DNA from: Actinomortierella ambigua
Taxonomy: Eukaryota; Mortierellomycota; Mortierellomycetes; Mortierellales; Mortierellaceae
Reading direction: 5' to 3'
DNA length: 20,266 nt
Assembly: GCA_016098155.1 (NCBI GenBank)
Contig: JAAAJB010000476.1
Location: forward strand, 7,394-27,659
Position 1 is the stretch's first letter; every line of letters starts with the position of its first letter. Positions 18,904-20,266 of this stretch are shown in pieces. Position numbers and translations under genes: made by a program. Below the pieces are notes generated by a model. It did not search any database. It was not told the origin of the DNA and saw nothing but the letters and a program-made list of their open reading frames with translations.

Positions 18904-20230
18904 AAACAGTTCAGCCAGCCACCTTCTGTAGGTGGAGACAGGAGAGGTGCCCAGCCCAGTCTGGCATTTATCCATCCCAACGTGGGCTGGTCCTTGATGT
19001 GTTTCGAGTTAAAGAGCAGGCTGTTACGCGGTACTTCGCTGGGAGCAAGGTGCACATGGCAGGCGCAAAGACGCTGTACGTACCAGTCAAAGAGACACGC
19101 ATCATTCTGCTAATACAATACGAAAAGTTGTCAGTCATCCATAAGACAAGTGTTGGGGAAAAGTGAAGATGGCCACTGCTGAAAGAAGGGCGAGGGAAAC
19201 AAAAGACACGCATGGCGCACCTACACACATCTGAGCCAAAGTACACTGCAAGGCTGCAACTCTCCTCTATTCTGGCTCAGACAAAAGGAAAAGAAAATGC
19301 TCTCCACCTCGTGTTCGTCTTTTTTGTTGATACTACTGTGCTGGGGAGGTTTTTTTTTTTTTTTCTGCCGAGACCTCACAGTTTACACTTGGAGACTACC
19401 ATCCTTCTTTTTTCTTCGCGGGCGAGTGCAAAAGGATGGTTTTTGCAGCGCAAGTTGGGAAGCGGGATGATTGGGAGAGGTGGCAGAAGTCGTGTGTGTG
19501 TTAAGGGACTTGGACGGCTTACGGTTCGAGTGCCCCGAGGAGGAGGGCCAAGCAGTCGACCGCTGACAAAATGAGGGAAGGGAATTCTGTTTGTCACACC
19601 AATTACAGCAAAAGGACGCAGAAATGTAATCGATAGTCCCAAATTCGCCGTCTGTGTCTGCAGTGTACAATGAAAAAGTCTTCTTTCTACACTTTCCATG
19701 AAAAATGGAAGCGCGCACAAGAGCGGGAGGTGAGCGGAGGGAGGAGGGGGGTGGTTGTGGCAATGGGCGCTAGGAAGGGAGAGAAGAGAAGAAAGGAGGA
19801 AGATGTCTTGTCAATCTTCTCTTTCGGGGGCCGGTACATCGTTAGCTTCAGCAGCCAAAGTCTTGCTGACGCCCACATTCTTTTCTTTCCTTCTTTCTCT
19901 CTCTCTGCAACTGCAACGAAGAAAGGTCAGGTCGCAAGACGGAGGTGAGTGAGTTGAAATAGGGTTTGTTGATGGGTATCCACACCAATGAGGGGAAAAC
20001 TTGGGAGGTGTACACTAGCTGTACACACACTTTGCCTGCTGAGGAGGAGAGAAGGAAGAGAAGCTTCAGTGGTGGTTGCGAATCAACGGCCTGGAAGCCA
20101 TCATCTAGCGAGAAAAAAGAGACATTCTTTCTCATTCTCCCACCTTTCTCATCCATCCACTCTCTTCATTGGATCTCTTTCCATTCCCTCCCACCTTTCC
20201 TCTTCCTCCCTCTTTCCCGCCCCCTCTCCG

Positions 20231-20256
20231 CCCCGCCCCTCCCCTCCCCTCCCCTC
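20231..20256 (-). repeat. CCCCT repeat, G-quadruplex motif on the minus strand
   Basis: Five C4 tracts separated by single bases (one G, then three T) lie 10 bases from the right edge; on the minus strand they are five G4 runs with one-base loops. This satisfies the strictest intramolecular G-quadruplex pattern. CCCCT is also the core of the yeast stress-response element bound by Msn2/Msn4, but whether that applies in this fungus is unknown. Confidence 0.7.
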
Positions 20257-20266
20257 CAAAATCTTA

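Larger units (their letters stand above)
18541..20266. other. Intergenic region, 1.7 kb, downstream of SGT1
   Basis: No complete gene can be supported. It must contain the SGT1 3' UTR at its left end. A GA/GGA-rich tract lies at about 18826-18868. Between about 18960 and 19145 both strands have short coding-like frames with GTACGT donor-like sites, but neither could be extended or recognised. The region 19320-19960 has mixed low-complexity sequence with a T run near 19350. From about 20130 to the end the plus strand becomes strongly pyrimidine-rich and ends in CCCC tracts, like the promoters in this window, which suggests a plus-strand gene beginning beyond the right edge. Confidence 0.45.

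Noticed and set aside
19660..20156. Basic plus-strand frame and a 102-codon minus-strand frame near the right edge
   Set aside because: Both come from GA- and TC-biased sequence and carry no domain; a real gene more likely begins beyond the right edge.

Overview
This window is ordinary chromosomal DNA from a fungus. It carries six intron-rich protein genes and no mobile element, CRISPR array, tRNA or rRNA that I can recognise. All introns I could place are GT-AG, most about 90-140 nt and a few 260-390 nt. Genes are separated by long pyrimidine- or purine-rich intergenic DNA with many mono- and dinucleotide runs. The gene content is mitochondrial and eukaryotic: an EF-hand external NADH dehydrogenase, MRS2, a TMEM41-type VTT protein, SGT1 and an F-box/LRR protein. 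Intron density and low-complexity style suggest an early-diverging filamentous fungus of the Mortierella type; this placement is inference, not proof.

Layout. The left half is on the minus strand: the 5' part of a C2-domain protein (979 down to 237, continuing off the left edge), then an 8-exon NDE1-like NADH:ubiquinone oxidoreductase (5020 down to 2327), then a 5-exon TMEM41-type transmembrane protein (7349 down to 5225). The last two are only about 200 nt apart, head to tail. A 1.6 kb divergent spacer (7350-8945) separates them from the plus-strand half: a 4-exon MRS2 mitochondrial magnesium channel (8946-11299), a 3-exon F-box/LRR protein of the AMN1 type (12773-16481), and a 5-exon SGT1 co-chaperone (16691-18540). 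The last 1.7 kb holds no gene I can support, but it has two coding-like tracts on opposite strands, a triple hexamer motif and a strong G-quadruplex-type tract at the right edge.

The genes do not form a pathway or cluster. Two act at the mitochondrial inner membrane (NDE1 in NADH oxidation, MRS2 in magnesium import). Two could touch SCF ubiquitin ligase biology (the F-box protein as a substrate receptor; SGT1 is known in yeast to bind Skp1), but their adjacency may be chance. The most useful annotation points are the exon structures, which I reconstructed by matching splice phases: an SGT1 terminal coding exon of only six bases (Tyr plus stop), an uncertain MRS2 start with a 300-residue N-terminal extension, and homopolymer runs pressed against splice sites. 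I saw no evidence of a new biological system.
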